Below, piece by piece: positions 8,217 to 19,189 of a stretch of DNA of 64,000 nt. Each line of letters starts with the position of its first letter. The stretch's first letter is position 1. Source of the stretch: Gammaproteobacteria bacterium (GTDB lineage Bacteria > Pseudomonadota > Gammaproteobacteria > Thiohalomonadales > Thiohalomonadaceae). The stretch is from assembly GCA_023228645.1 (NCBI GenBank), contig JALOAT010000010.1, positions 1-64,000 on the forward strand. Direction: 5' to 3'. The position numbers were made by a program, and so were the translations under genes. Below the pieces are notes generated by a model. The model was not told the DNA's origin, searched no databases, and worked only from the letters and a program-made list of their open reading frames with translations.

Positions 8217-9451
8217 GGCTGCTGCTCTCTGCCCTGGTCGTCCTGATCGCCTCCGTCGGGGTGGCGCTGCTGGCCGCCCGCGACCCGGGCTACGTGCTCG
8301 TGACCCGCGGCCCCTGGGTCCTGGAGACCTCGCTCGGCTTTGCACTCGCCGCCCTGGTGCTGGGCTTCGCTGCGACGTATACCGCTCTGCGTCTGGCAGT
8401 GAACACCTGGGGCATGCCGCGCCGTCTCGCCGCCTGGCGCCAGCACCGCCGCGCCGTGCGTGCACGCCGCCTCACCCAACGGGGCCTGGTGCAGCTCGCC
8501 GAGGGCAGCTGGAAGCGCGCCGAGCGTGACCTCATCCGCGTAGCGGACGACAGCGAGTCGCCGGTCATCAACTATTTGTCGGCGGCGCGGGCGGCACAGC
8601 AGCAGGACGCCAGTGATCGCCGCGACCACTATCTCACCCTCGCCCACCGCGCCATGCCCGACGCGGAAATGGCCGTCGGCCTGACCCAGGCCGAGGTGCG
8701 CATGGCGCAGGGCCAGTGGGAACAGGCGCTCGCCACCCTCGAACACCTGCGCGCCCTCGCCCCCAAGCACAATCACGTGCTGTGCCTGCTGCGTCGGGTC
8801 TATGAACAGCTCGGCAGCTGGCGCGAGCTGGCCGCGCTGATCCCGGACATGCGCCGTCACTCGGGGCTGCCCGCCGACGAGCTGCTGGCCACCGAACGGC
8901 TCGCCCATGCGCGTCTGCTCGACATGGCCGGCCAAAGCGGCCAGATCGCCAAGCTGCGCGAGGCCTGGGAGGCGGTGCCGCGTCCCCTGCATGACGATGG
9001 CCTCGTGACCGCCGCCTTCGCGCGCAACCTCGCCTGCCTGGGCCAGGGCCCGGCCTCCGAAGAGCTGCTGCGCGACGCCCTGAAGCGTCAATGGGACCCG
9101 GAACTGGTGCGCCTCTACGGCCTGGTGCGCGGCAAGGACCTCAACCAACAGCTCGCCACCGCCGAGGGCTGGCTGAAGCGCCACGAGCGCAGCGCCCTGC
9201 TGCTGCTCACCCTCGGCCGCATCTGCCTGCAAAACCGCCTGTGGGGCAAGGCACGCACCTACATGGAGGCCAGCCTTGGCATGGAACCGCGCGCCGAGAC
9301 CTATCGCGAACTGGGCGTACTGCTGTTCCAGTTCGACGAACACGAGAAGGCCACGGATTATTTCCGCAAGGGCCTCGAACTGGCCGTGGGCACCGATGCC
9401 TGCACCAGCTTCAAGGTGGAAGATCCCCTCCCGGCGCGAGCCAAGGCCTGA
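8213..9451 (+). CDS. hemY: HemY-type TPR membrane protein
   Basis: A protein of 412 residues with two N-terminal membrane helices (LLLSALVVLIASVGVALLA and the region around LGFALAALVLGFA), then the HemY N-terminal signature around TQRGLVQLAEGSWKRAERDL and a run of TPR-like helical pairs (for example LATLEHLRALAPKHNHVLCLL and RAETYRELGVLLFQFDEHEK). It is the proteobacterial haem-operon HemY, not the Bacillus protoporphyrinogen oxidase of the same name; its precise role is unproven. The start codon overlaps the hemDX stop (ATGA), implying translational coupling. Confidence 0.93.
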   Translation: MRLLLSALVVLIASVGVALLAARDPGYVLVTRGPWVLETSLGFALAALVLGFAATYTALRLAVNTWGMPRRLAAWRQHRRAVRARRLTQRGLVQLAEGSWKRAERDLIRVADDSESPVINYLSAARAAQQQDASDRRDHYLTLAHRAMPDAEMAVGLTQAEVRMAQGQWEQALATLEHLRALAPKHNHVLCLLRRVYEQLGSWRELAALIPDMRRHSGLPADELLATERLAHARLLDMAGQSGQIAKLREAWEAVPRPLHDDGLVTAAFARNLACLGQGPASEELLRDALKRQWDPELVRLYGLVRGKDLNQQLATAEGWLKRHERSALLLLTLGRICLQNRLWGKARTYMEASLGMEPRAETYRELGVLLFQFDEHEKATDYFRKGLELAVGTDACTSFKVEDPLPARAKA

Positions 9452-9547
9452 CAGCCAGACCAGCCGCCGGCAGCCGCGGCTTCAGGCCGAACGCGAGTTC
9501 CCTCAGGCGCTGAGAATCGCGGCCTGAGGCCGCTCCACATCCATGCC

Positions 9548-9976
9548 TCAGCCCTGCTCCCAGGGCAAGCCCTCATAGCGCCACCCACCCAACGTGCCGC
9601 GGTGGCGATGCTCGTCCAGGTCGCCTTCGAAGCCGTCGAGCACGTTGTAGACGTCGCTGAAGCCGGCATGCAGCAGCGCCCAGCCGGCATCCACGGAGCG
9701 TTTGCCGCTGCGGCAGATGAGCAGCACCGGTGCCGAGGGCGCGTGGGCCTCGGAACCGATGCCGCCAAGTACGGCGCGGCGCACCCGCGGCACGAACTCG
9801 GGGCAGACGATCCAATCCGGTTCGTCCATCCACGGGATGTGGATGGCGCCGAGGGGGTGGCCGACGAACAGGTATTCCGCGGTGGAGCGGATATCGATGA
9901 GCAGCGCGCGCGGATTGGCCTGGACGAACTCCCAGGCCTCGCGCGGGGTGAAGTGCTGAAGAACGGGTGTGGTCAT
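9548..9976 (-). CDS. rhodanese-like domain protein
   Basis: A single-domain rhodanese of 142 residues. The active-site loop CRSGKRS has its Cys at about residue 88 and is preceded by the hydrophobic strand PVLLI. The N-terminal half has the usual LLIDIRSTAEYLFVGHPLGAIHIPW pattern (the family's 'DvR...Ey..GHI.gA..iP', with an insertion). It may act in persulfide transfer; the substrate is unknown. It is convergent with hemY and divergent from the TtcA-like gene 94 bases away. The thiosulfate link with that tRNA-thiolation gene is suggestive but unproven. Confidence 0.9.
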   Translation of the reverse strand: MTTPVLQHFTPREAWEFVQANPRALLIDIRSTAEYLFVGHPLGAIHIPWMDEPDWIVCPEFVPRVRRAVLGGIGSEAHAPSAPVLLICRSGKRSVDAGWALLHAGFSDVYNVLDGFEGDLDEHRHRGTLGGWRYEGLPWEQG

Positions 9977-10070
9977 GAGTGTAGTTATACCCGCTCAGCG
10001 CAATTAGCCAAGACCGGCGTGCGAAATCGCGCGACACCAGCGGGGGCCGGGCGCGTTAAAATGCCGCTCC

Positions 10071-10829
10071 ATGACCGCTTCTCCCGCCAAACCTCCCAAG
10101 TCGCTGCTGCGCGCCGCCGGCGAGGCCATCCGCGACTACGACATGATCCGCGACGGCGATCGCCTGCTGCTCGGTGTGTCGGGCGGCAAGGATTCTCTAT
10201 CGCTGCTGCAGGTCCTGCTGCACCTGCAACGACGCGCCCCGGTGCGCTTCGACGTGGCCGCGGTGACGGTGGACCCGCAGATCCCCGGGTTCGACCCGTC
10301 CGGCCTGAAACCCTACATGGCCGAGCTGGGCGTGCCGTATTTCTATCACGCGGAACCCATTGCCGAAGATGCGCTCCGGCGGCTGAAGGACAACGATTCC
10401 TTCTGCGCCTATTGCGCGCGCATGAAGCGCGGCATCCTCTACCGCATCGCCCGTGACCACGGCTACAACGTGATCGTGCTGGGTCAGCACCTGGACGATC
10501 TGGCAGAGAGTTTTTTCATGTCGGCCCTCCATGGCGGTCAATTGCGGACCATGAAGGCCCACTACACCATCGAGGCCGGTGATCTGCGCGTCATCCGCCC
10601 GCTGCTCTATGCCCGCGAACGCCAAACCCGCGACTTTGCGCTCGCGGCCGGGTTGCCCGTGGTGGCGGACTCCTGCCCGGCCTGCTTCACCAAGCCCACC
10701 GAGCGCCAGCACATGAAGGAACTGCTGGCGGTGGAGGAACAGCGTTATCCCACCATCTTCCGCAGTCTGCTCACCGCCATGCGGCCCTTGCTCGGCGGCA
10801 AGGGCACGCCTGAGTCGCCGGCGGATTGA
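10071..10829 (+). CDS. TtcA-like tRNA thiolation ATPase (PP-loop)
   Basis: A protein of 252 residues in the TtcA/TilS adenine-nucleotide alpha-hydrolase superfamily. The PP-loop SGGKDS is at residues 37-42. Two Cys pairs, CAYC (about 112-115, followed by ARMKRGILYR as in TtcA) and SCPAC (about 202-205), could ligate the Fe-S cluster used by TtcA to thiolate cytidine 32 of tRNA. The second pair and following TKPTERQHMKELL segment differ from the E. coli protein, so this may be a TtcA-like paralogue rather than the orthologue. The stop is only 8 bases from a GC-rich inverted repeat. Confidence 0.8.
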   Translation: MTASPAKPPKSLLRAAGEAIRDYDMIRDGDRLLLGVSGGKDSLSLLQVLLHLQRRAPVRFDVAAVTVDPQIPGFDPSGLKPYMAELGVPYFYHAEPIAEDALRRLKDNDSFCAYCARMKRGILYRIARDHGYNVIVLGQHLDDLAESFFMSALHGGQLRTMKAHYTIEAGDLRVIRPLLYARERQTRDFALAAGLPVVADSCPACFTKPTERQHMKELLAVEEQRYPTIFRSLLTAMRPLLGGKGTPESPAD

Positions 10830-10837
10830 ATGGGATC

Positions 10838-10995
10838 AACGCGGAGGGCGCCGAGACGCGGAGGTCGCGGAGAAAGCAAACTTGAAAAATCGGGGCCTAC
10901 CGCGAGGGGGAGCGTGAGGCACTCCGAAGCCCGTCGATCGCCCGCGAAACAAACGACTACTCCGCGTCCTCCGCGTCTCCGCGTCCTCCGCGTTG
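10838..10995. repeat. MITE-like inverted repeat with iterated 9-base units, copy 2
   Basis: Left end AACGCGGAGGGCGCCGAGAC and right end, whose reverse complement begins AACGCGGAGGACGCGGAGAC, form the same kind of imperfect inverted repeat as copy 1. The ~75-base centre is different from copy 1. It lies between the convergent TtcA-like gene and the lipid A acyltransferase gene and supplies the last codons and stop of the latter. Confidence 0.8.
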
Positions 10996-11973
10996 CCCCT
11001 CTTGTCCCTCTCCGACAGCTTGCTTGGGGCGGCCCTTGCGCGGATACGGGTCGGCGAGCCCGTCCGGGCGGGTCTGGAACAGGCGCAGCGACCACATGTA
11101 CTGGGACGGGTCGACGCGGATCATCGCCTCCAGCGCCTGATTCATGCGCGCAGCGTCCTGCACATCGTCACCGCTCGGGTAGTTTTCCAATGCCGGGAAT
11201 AGGCGCGCGGTGTAGTGGCCCTCGTGGTGGTAGGCCATGAACGGCACCACCACGGCGTTGCACAGGCGCGTGAGCTTGGCGAGCGCGGTCAGGGTGGCGG
11301 ACGGCACGCCGAAGAAGGGGGCGAACACCGACTTGTCGGGCCCGAGGTCTTCGTCGGGCATGTAGTAGAACATGTAGCCGTCGCGGATCAGTCGCACCAG
11401 CGGGCGCAGGTTGTCGTGACGCTCGAACATCAGACCCCCTTGGCGGGTGCGGCCGCGCGCCACGAACCAGTCGAGTACCGGATTACGCAGGCGCTTGAAC
11501 ATGCTGGTCGCCTTCCGATGACGACGATTGACCGCGATGCCCGCGAAATCCACCGCCACGTGATGGCCGGTGAGCAGGATCACCGGTCGGCCGGCCTCCA
11601 GGTGCGGCCGCAGGTGCTCCTCGCCCTCCAGGGTCACCCGTGCGTCGATGGCCCGCCCCGAACCCCACCACAACAGACCGTAATCGAGCACGGTCTGCAT
11701 GAACTGGCGGAAAAACGCCCGCGCCAGCGCCTCGCGTTCCGCGGCGTGTATTTCCGGAAAACACAGCTCCAGGTTGATGTGGACGATGGTGCGGCGCTTG
11801 GCATGGCGCTCATAGGCGAGCCGGCCGAGCCACGCGCCGAGGGCGAGCCGCCAGCGGGTGGGCAGCAGCGAGACCAGGCCGAGCAGCAGCACGGCGAGCC
11901 AGCCGCTCGCGTGCCTGGGATGGAGAAAACGCCACGAAAATGGGCCGGGATAAAGGGAATCTTGCGCGGACAT
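10957..11973 (-). CDS. LpxL/HtrB-type lipid A acyltransferase
   Basis: An inner-membrane acyltransferase of 338 residues that would add a secondary acyl chain to lipid A precursors. There is an N-terminal membrane helix (GWLAVLLLGLVSLLP), the catalytic HX4D motif as HHVAVD in ILLTGHHVAVDFAG, and the conserved region FYYMPDEDLGPDKSVFAPFFG, with W-S-L-R-L-F near the true end of the domain. About the last 12 residues (QRGGRGDAEDAE) are encoded inside the inverted-repeat element, which therefore provides a new C-terminal tail and stop codon. Catalytic parts are intact, so the protein is probably active. LpxL, LpxM or LpxP cannot be told apart here. Confidence 0.9.
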   Translation of the reverse strand: MSAQDSLYPGPFSWRFLHPRHASGWLAVLLLGLVSLLPTRWRLALGAWLGRLAYERHAKRRTIVHINLELCFPEIHAAEREALARAFFRQFMQTVLDYGLLWWGSGRAIDARVTLEGEEHLRPHLEAGRPVILLTGHHVAVDFAGIAVNRRHRKATSMFKRLRNPVLDWFVARGRTRQGGLMFERHDNLRPLVRLIRDGYMFYYMPDEDLGPDKSVFAPFFGVPSATLTALAKLTRLCNAVVVPFMAYHHEGHYTARLFPALENYPSGDDVQDAARMNQALEAMIRVDPSQYMWSLRLFQTRPDGLADPYPRKGRPKQAVGEGQEGQRGGRGDAEDAE

Positions 11974-12096
11974 GCACGCTCCGGAAAAGGCATTCAGCAG
12001 ACGAGGCGGCGCGCGCGAAGCGTGCCGCGCCTATGATAGCGCGTCGCTGCGGCGATCTTGCGTGCAGTGTAACGCCTTCAGCGTGAGTCCCTGCGC

Positions 12097-12975
12097 TTAA
12101 CGCAGCTGGGCGAGGAGTCGACTCGCCATCGCCCGGGCCTGACGAGCGTAACCACCGCCGAACAGCAGGAAGTGGTTGAACACGTGGTAGAGGTTGTACA
12201 GGTCCTTACGCTGCGTGTAGCCCGCGTCCATTGGCCAGGCCGCCCGGTAGGCCGCGTAGAAGCGCGGCGAAAAGCCCCCGAACAGCTCCGTCATGGCGAG
12301 GTCCGCCTCGCGATCGCCGTAGTACACCGCAGGATCAAACACCGCCGGCTCGCCCGACGCGAGCGTCGCCCAGTTTCCACCCCACAGATCACCATGCAGC
12401 AGCGAGGGCACGGGTGTGTAGCCGCCGAACAGCTCCGGCAGTCGATGGAGGAGTTCATCGCCCAGATCGCGCAGACGGGCGTCGCCGCCCAGGGCGCACG
12501 CGCGATCGAGCAGATAACCGATGCGCCGTTCACGCAGGAAACCGAGCCAGTCTTCGTGCCAGGCATTGCGCTGCGGCGTGGCGCCGATGGTGTTGTCGCG
12601 ATGCCAGCCGAACTGCGTGGCGGTGTGACGGTGCATGGCCGCGAGCGCCTCGCCCAATGCCTCGTCACCGCCGCGCCCACCGGGTTGAAGGTACTCAAGC
12701 ACCAGATAAGCGGCGTCTTCCACCACACCGAAATCGATCACTGCGGGCACGCGGACGGTACGGGTCGCGGCAATCGCCCCGAGGCCTTCCGCCTCCGCCT
12801 CGTACATGCGCACACCATCGCCACGGTTGAGCTTGACGAAAAAGTGTTGTCCGCCGTCGCTCAGCACCATCGCATCGTTGATGCATCCGCCGCTGACGGG
12901 CTCGGGCGCCGCAGGTCGGAACGACGCGCCTATAACGCCTTGAATACGGTCTGCAATGGCTTTCCATGGGTGCAT
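12097..12975 (-). CDS. fructosamine-kinase family protein (YniA-like)
   Basis: A protein of 292 residues with an aminoglycoside-phosphotransferase/fructosamine-3-kinase fold. Visible are the nucleotide-binding segment PVSGGCINDA, FFVKLNRG with the ATP-binding Lys, the catalytic loop LLHGDLWGGNW, and the metal-binding FDPAVYYGDREADLAMTELFGGF. Members phosphorylate ketosamines, starting repair of glycated proteins; the bacterial homologues' true substrates are less certain. The ATG at 12975 gives MHPWKAIADRI, which begins the conserved domain; the longer frame upstream has no RBS. Confidence 0.9.
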   Translation of the reverse strand: MHPWKAIADRIQGVIGASFRPAAPEPVSGGCINDAMVLSDGGQHFFVKLNRGDGVRMYEAEAEGLGAIAATRTVRVPAVIDFGVVEDAAYLVLEYLQPGGRGGDEALGEALAAMHRHTATQFGWHRDNTIGATPQRNAWHEDWLGFLRERRIGYLLDRACALGGDARLRDLGDELLHRLPELFGGYTPVPSLLHGDLWGGNWATLASGEPAVFDPAVYYGDREADLAMTELFGGFSPRFYAAYRAAWPMDAGYTQRKDLYNLYHVFNHFLLFGGGYARQARAMASRLLAQLR

Positions 12976-13062
12976 GTGATGGCTGTCTCGATGCCTACCG
13001 TATTCGGATTGACGCTTCCAAGTCTCAATCAGGGCCCCGGGACACGGCAATAAGAGCGCACC

Positions 13063-13509
13063 CTACAAATGCAGCGCACGGTGCTTCGCCGCGATGAATT
13101 CTCCATGCGAAATGTAGAGCAATTCGGCGAGGCGCCGTACCAAGTGTTCTTCGTAAGGATGCACGTGGCCATCCGCGGTTGCGATACGCCACAAGGCCTC
13201 CACCATGCGGACCTTCTGTGAATGATCGAGGTGTTCGTTGATGAGGGAGGTGAACTGAAAGTAATCGGTCGCGTTGCGCGCCTCCTCCGCGGCGAGCCGA
13301 ATCAATTCGTCTGCTGCAGCATCGTCGAGGCCGAAGCGTTCGCGCACCGACGCGATCACGGCATCGCGCTCCACGGTGCTCACATGCTCATCCTGGCGCG
13401 CCATTTCAAGCAGCAGGGCAGCGGTGGCGAGCCGCAAGGCATGCTCGTCACCGCCACGTACGCCCGGCACGACTTCGCGCTCGAAAAACTGCCTCAGTCT
13501 GTCGAGCAT
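13063..13509 (-). CDS. TerB-family protein
   Basis: An all-helical protein of 148 residues with the TerB pattern of acidic, metal-binding helices: ALLLEMARQDEHVSTVERD and ALWRIATADGHVHPYEEHLVRRLAELL. Although named for tellurite resistance, family members are widespread with ill-defined roles. The start is one base after the glgP stop, so it should be translationally coupled to glycogen phosphorylase; that pairing is common but unexplained. Confidence 0.88.
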   Translation of the reverse strand: MLDRLRQFFEREVVPGVRGGDEHALRLATAALLLEMARQDEHVSTVERDAVIASVRERFGLDDAAADELIRLAAEEARNATDYFQFTSLINEHLDHSQKVRMVEALWRIATADGHVHPYEEHLVRRLAELLYISHGEFIAAKHRALHL

Positions 13510-13510
13510 G

Positions 13511-16021
<2,511 letters not shown>

Positions 16022-16190
16022 GACGGTTCCTTTCGATGGCAGCAGATACTGCTGCTGAAGATTGGGTGTAACTGTACTGGATCGAGCCCTCCGCATCATC
16101 ACTGCATCTGCCCCGGATGGCTCGCAGCGTGAATGCGGTCACAAGCACCCGCAGCCTAGACTTATAGACAACCGGATGGAGGGAATGGCC

Positions 16191-16535
16191 ATGCGCGAAG
16201 GCCGTGATGATGTACTCGATCTGTTCCTGGCCGCGGTGGACGCCGCGGGCGGACTCGGGCGACTGGTGCGTGAGCGCCGCCTCGCGTGGTTGCCGTCGTT
16301 GATGCAAGCGGCCTTCATCGTGTCCCAGCAGGAGCACGCACACCGCACCGTCGAGGACATCGCCGACGACCTCGGTGTTCCCCGCGACCTGGTGGAAAGC
16401 GTACTGAGCGCGCCCGTGGACACCGGGGCGGCAGACCTGGAAAGGCTGCCCGGGGACGAGTTCGAATGGGGTCACACCGCGGGCGGGATCGCCAAACGCG
16501 CCTATGCGACATCCGCCGAGGCGCCACAGCCTTAG
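16191..16535 (+). CDS. small unrecognised protein with a possible helix-turn-helix
   Basis: About 114 residues, acidic and helical, divergent from glgP. The segment TVEDIADDLGVPRDLVESVL resembles a helix-turn-helix, so a DNA-binding role is possible. The second half (RLPGDEFEWGHTAGGIAKRA) is not recognised. Three in-frame ATGs occur at 16176, 16185 and 16191; the last has GGAGG 8 bases upstream and is preferred. If it is a regulator, its divergent neighbour glgP is an obvious candidate target, but this is inference. Confidence 0.55.
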   Translation: MREGRDDVLDLFLAAVDAAGGLGRLVRERRLAWLPSLMQAAFIVSQQEHAHRTVEDIADDLGVPRDLVESVLSAPVDTGAADLERLPGDEFEWGHTAGGIAKRAYATSAEAPQP

Positions 16536-16686
16536 CGTCGGACTCGCCGTTTGCATCAAGGATTTTGTGATCCGTGCTCACATATCTGAGTATTGACCGC
16601 GACAGGTGCGGAGCACAGCGCCGTCAGCGCTTGCCGGGCGGAGGCCGTCTGGTACATTTTCCCGAGGGTGGTCACGGATCGGCGGC

Positions 16687-17142
16687 ATGAAAATCAGGCA
16701 CCTGTTCGGCACCAAGGGCTTCACGCTCTACTTCATCGCGCCAGAGGAGCCGCTCACCCACGCGGTCGAACTGATGATGCGCTACCGCATCGGTTCCCTG
16801 GCGGTGATGGAAAACGAACAACTCATCAGCATCGTCACTGAACGGGACGTCATGCGTGCGGTGCACGAGCGGCTCGGTGATTTCGGCACCCTTGCGGTAC
16901 ATGAGGTGATGGCGCCCCGGTTGGTGACCTGCCATGCCGATGAAAGCATCGACGATGCCATGGAACGCATGTTCGAAAACGAGCTCGGCCGCCGCGTGCG
17001 CCATCTGCCCGTACTCGACGGCGATCGCCTCATGGGCATCATCTCCATCTCCGACATCGTGCACGCGCTGTTGACAGAAGTGCGCTTCGAAAATCGCCTG
17101 TTGCGCAGCTACATCAAGAACTGGCCCGAGGCCGAGGTCTGA
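16687..17142 (+). CDS. tandem CBS-domain protein
   Basis: A protein of 151 residues consisting almost entirely of two CBS motifs: FIAPEEPLTHAVELMMRYRIGSLAV...IVTERDVMRAV and VTCHADESIDDAMERMFENELGRRVRHLPVLDGDRLMGIISISDIV. Such stand-alone Bateman modules sense adenine nucleotides or similar ligands; the partner is unknown. The ATG at 16687 yields MKIRHLFG, immediately before the first CBS motif; its RBS is weak. Confidence 0.88.
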   Translation: MKIRHLFGTKGFTLYFIAPEEPLTHAVELMMRYRIGSLAVMENEQLISIVTERDVMRAVHERLGDFGTLAVHEVMAPRLVTCHADESIDDAMERMFENELGRRVRHLPVLDGDRLMGIISISDIVHALLTEVRFENRLLRSYIKNWPEAEV

Positions 17143-17148
17143 GCTCCA

Positions 17149-17436
17149 CTACGGCTCGCGCGGGTACGCCCCGTCCATCTGCAGGTCGTTATTGCGCGCG
17201 AAGCCGACGAGGAATTCCAACAGCCGCGGGTCGTCCTCGCCCAGGCTGGTATCCACCACCACACACTCCACCCCGTCCCGCATAGCCATGTGCACCTTGG
17301 GGTGAAAGCGGATGCGGCGATCGGGTCCGAGGGTCGCCACGGAGGTGGTGAGCCGCTGGGCCCAGTCGGCCGGTCGGAAGCGCCGACCCGCGCGGGTGAT
17401 CCCCTTGATGACCAGCTGCTCCGGCACCTGTTCCAT
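17149..17436 (-). CDS. DUF3579 family protein
   Basis: About 95 residues matching the small DUF3579 family: LVIKGITRAGRRFRPADWAQRL, then RIRFHPKVHMAMRDGVECVVVD and LLEFLVGFARNNDLQMDG. Its function is not known. The ATG at 17436 begins MEQVPEQLVIKGIT, matching the usual family start; the longer frame reaches into the divergent NDH-2 gene's start and is unlikely. Six bases separate its stop from that of the CBS gene (convergent). Confidence 0.8.
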   Translation of the reverse strand: MEQVPEQLVIKGITRAGRRFRPADWAQRLTTSVATLGPDRRIRFHPKVHMAMRDGVECVVVDTSLGEDDPRLLEFLVGFARNNDLQMDGAYPREP

Positions 17437-17587
17437 GGTCGGCCGCTCTGAGCGTTGGTGGCGCTGTGTGCGCCTGCGGCAAGTAAAGCAGTTCGCCGCG
17501 ACCCAGTCCGCGCTTGCGAGCCGGATTGCCCGGCGCCACTCCTGATAGACTACAGCGCCCCGGTCAGTACAAGAAAAACAAACCCTC

Positions 17588-18898
17588 ATGACCTCTCGCC
17601 ATCACATCGTCATCGTCGGCGGCGGCGCCGGCGGCCTGGAACTCGCCACCAAGCTCGGCGACAGCCTCGGCCGGCGCGGCCTGGCCGACATCACCCTCAT
17701 CGACGCCGGCTTCACCCACGTATGGAAGCCCCTGTTGCACGAGGTGGCGGCCGGCACCCTCGACACCAGCGAGGACGAACTGGAATACCTGGCGCAGGCG
17801 CGCTGGCACCACTTCCGCTACCGGCTCGGCCGCATGGTGGGCCTGGACCGCGAGCGCCAGGAGGTGCAGCTGGCGCCCACCCATAACGAGAACGGCGAGC
17901 TGTTCATCCCGGAACGCAGCTTCGGCTACGACACGCTGATCATGGCCGTGGGCAGCATCAGCAACGACTTCGGTGTGCCGGGCGTGAAAGAGCATTGCCG
18001 GTTTCTGGATACGACGCGCCAGGCCGAACGGTTCCAGTCGGCGCTGCTTGAGCAGATGCTGCTCGCCCACACCCAGGGCAAGCCCATCGAACCGGGCCAA
18101 CTGGACGTGGCCATCGTGGGCGGCGGCGCCACCGGCGTGGAGCTGGCGGCGCAGCTCTACCACGTTACGCGGCGCCTGTCCGCCTATGGCCTCGACAACA
18201 TCGACCCGGACAAGCACATCCGCATGAGCGTCATCGAGGCCAATCCGCGTATCCTGCCGGCCCTGCCGCCGCGACTCTCCTATGCGGCCGAGGGCGTGCT
18301 GCGCGAGCTGGGCGTGGCCGTGCTGTCGGGTGAACAGGTGGTGGAGGTGACGCGGGAGGGCATCCGCACCGCCGGCGGACGGTTCATCCCCGCGGCCATG
18401 AAGGTGTGGGCGGCGGGCATCAAGGCGCCCGACTTTCTCAAGGACCTCGCCGGCCTGGAGACCAACCGCATCAACCAGCTGGTGGTGACGCCGACGTTGC
18501 AGACCACGCGCGACCCGAACATCTTCGCCCTGGGCGACTGCGCCGCCTGCCCGCTGGATGACAGCGGCCGGACCGTGCCGCCGCGCGCCCAGGCGGCCCA
18601 CCAGCAGGCCTCGCTGCTGGTGAAGTCCATGAAGCAGCGCCTGCGCGGTCAGCCGCTGCCGACGTACCGCTATCGCGATTACGGCTCGCTGGTGGCCCTC
18701 GGCCGCTACAGCACCGTCGGCAGCCTGATGGGCAACCTCACCGGCAACCTGCACGTGTCGGGCTTTCTCGCCCGCGTGGTGTACCTGAGCCTGTACAAAA
18801 TGCACCAGGTGGCGCTGTACGGCGCGTGGCGCACGGCGCTGATCACCGCCCTGCACGTGTTACGCCGCGGCGTGGACCCACGCATCAAGCTGCATTAG
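17588..18898 (+). CDS. ndh: type II NADH:quinone oxidoreductase (NDH-2)
   Basis: A single-subunit, non-proton-pumping NADH dehydrogenase of 436 residues at the inner membrane's cytoplasmic face. The FAD dinucleotide fold is at the N-terminus (IVGGGAGGLELATKLG), the NADH fold in the middle (AIVGGGATGVELAAQL), and the FAD-contacting NIFALGDCAACP towards the end. The C-terminus (ARVVYLSLYKMHQVALYGAWRTAL) contains the amphipathic membrane-binding segment typical of NDH-2. No operon partner is evident; a 290-base non-coding stretch with an inverted repeat follows. Confidence 0.93.
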   Translation: MTSRHHIVIVGGGAGGLELATKLGDSLGRRGLADITLIDAGFTHVWKPLLHEVAAGTLDTSEDELEYLAQARWHHFRYRLGRMVGLDRERQEVQLAPTHNENGELFIPERSFGYDTLIMAVGSISNDFGVPGVKEHCRFLDTTRQAERFQSALLEQMLLAHTQGKPIEPGQLDVAIVGGGATGVELAAQLYHVTRRLSAYGLDNIDPDKHIRMSVIEANPRILPALPPRLSYAAEGVLRELGVAVLSGEQVVEVTREGIRTAGGRFIPAAMKVWAAGIKAPDFLKDLAGLETNRINQLVVTPTLQTTRDPNIFALGDCAACPLDDSGRTVPPRAQAAHQQASLLVKSMKQRLRGQPLPTYRYRDYGSLVALGRYSTVGSLMGNLTGNLHVSGFLARVVYLSLYKMHQVALYGAWRTALITALHVLRRGVDPRIKLH

Positions 18899-18956
18899 CA
18901 CGCAGATTGCGTTGGAAGTGAGGGAAAGGCCTTAACAGGGGGAAATCCATTTTCCG

Positions 18957-19157
18957 GTAGGTTACGTTGGCGCGCAGCGCGTACCATGGACAAAGCTCCG
19001 TAGGTCACGTTGCGAAGCTACGTGACATCTTTATCTCGCAAGGATGCGCTACGCGCGAAGATTGTTTTTGACGGGGTTCCCGTCCCCGTCTAAATATCCT
19101 TGGGCGTAGCCCACATTGAAGATGTCACGTAGGCGCTGCGCGCCAACGTGACCGACG
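18957..19157. repeat. ~200-base nested inverted-repeat element
   Basis: The arms GTTGGCGCGCAGCGC (18966-18980) and GCGCTGCGCGCCAAC (19133-19147) are perfect reverse complements, and similarity extends outward for about 10 more bases with two mismatches. Inside, CTACGTGACATCTT (from about 19018) is repeated inverted as AAGATGTCACGTAG just before the right arm, and GTCACGT...ACGTGAC forms a further small hairpin. It has no ORF of note, so it resembles a MITE or a large intergenic structured element. It fills most of the gap between ndh and the next gene; I see nothing else there. Confidence 0.75.
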
Positions 19158-19189
19158 AAACCTTGGGTACGTGCGGGAAAAACGGCGGT

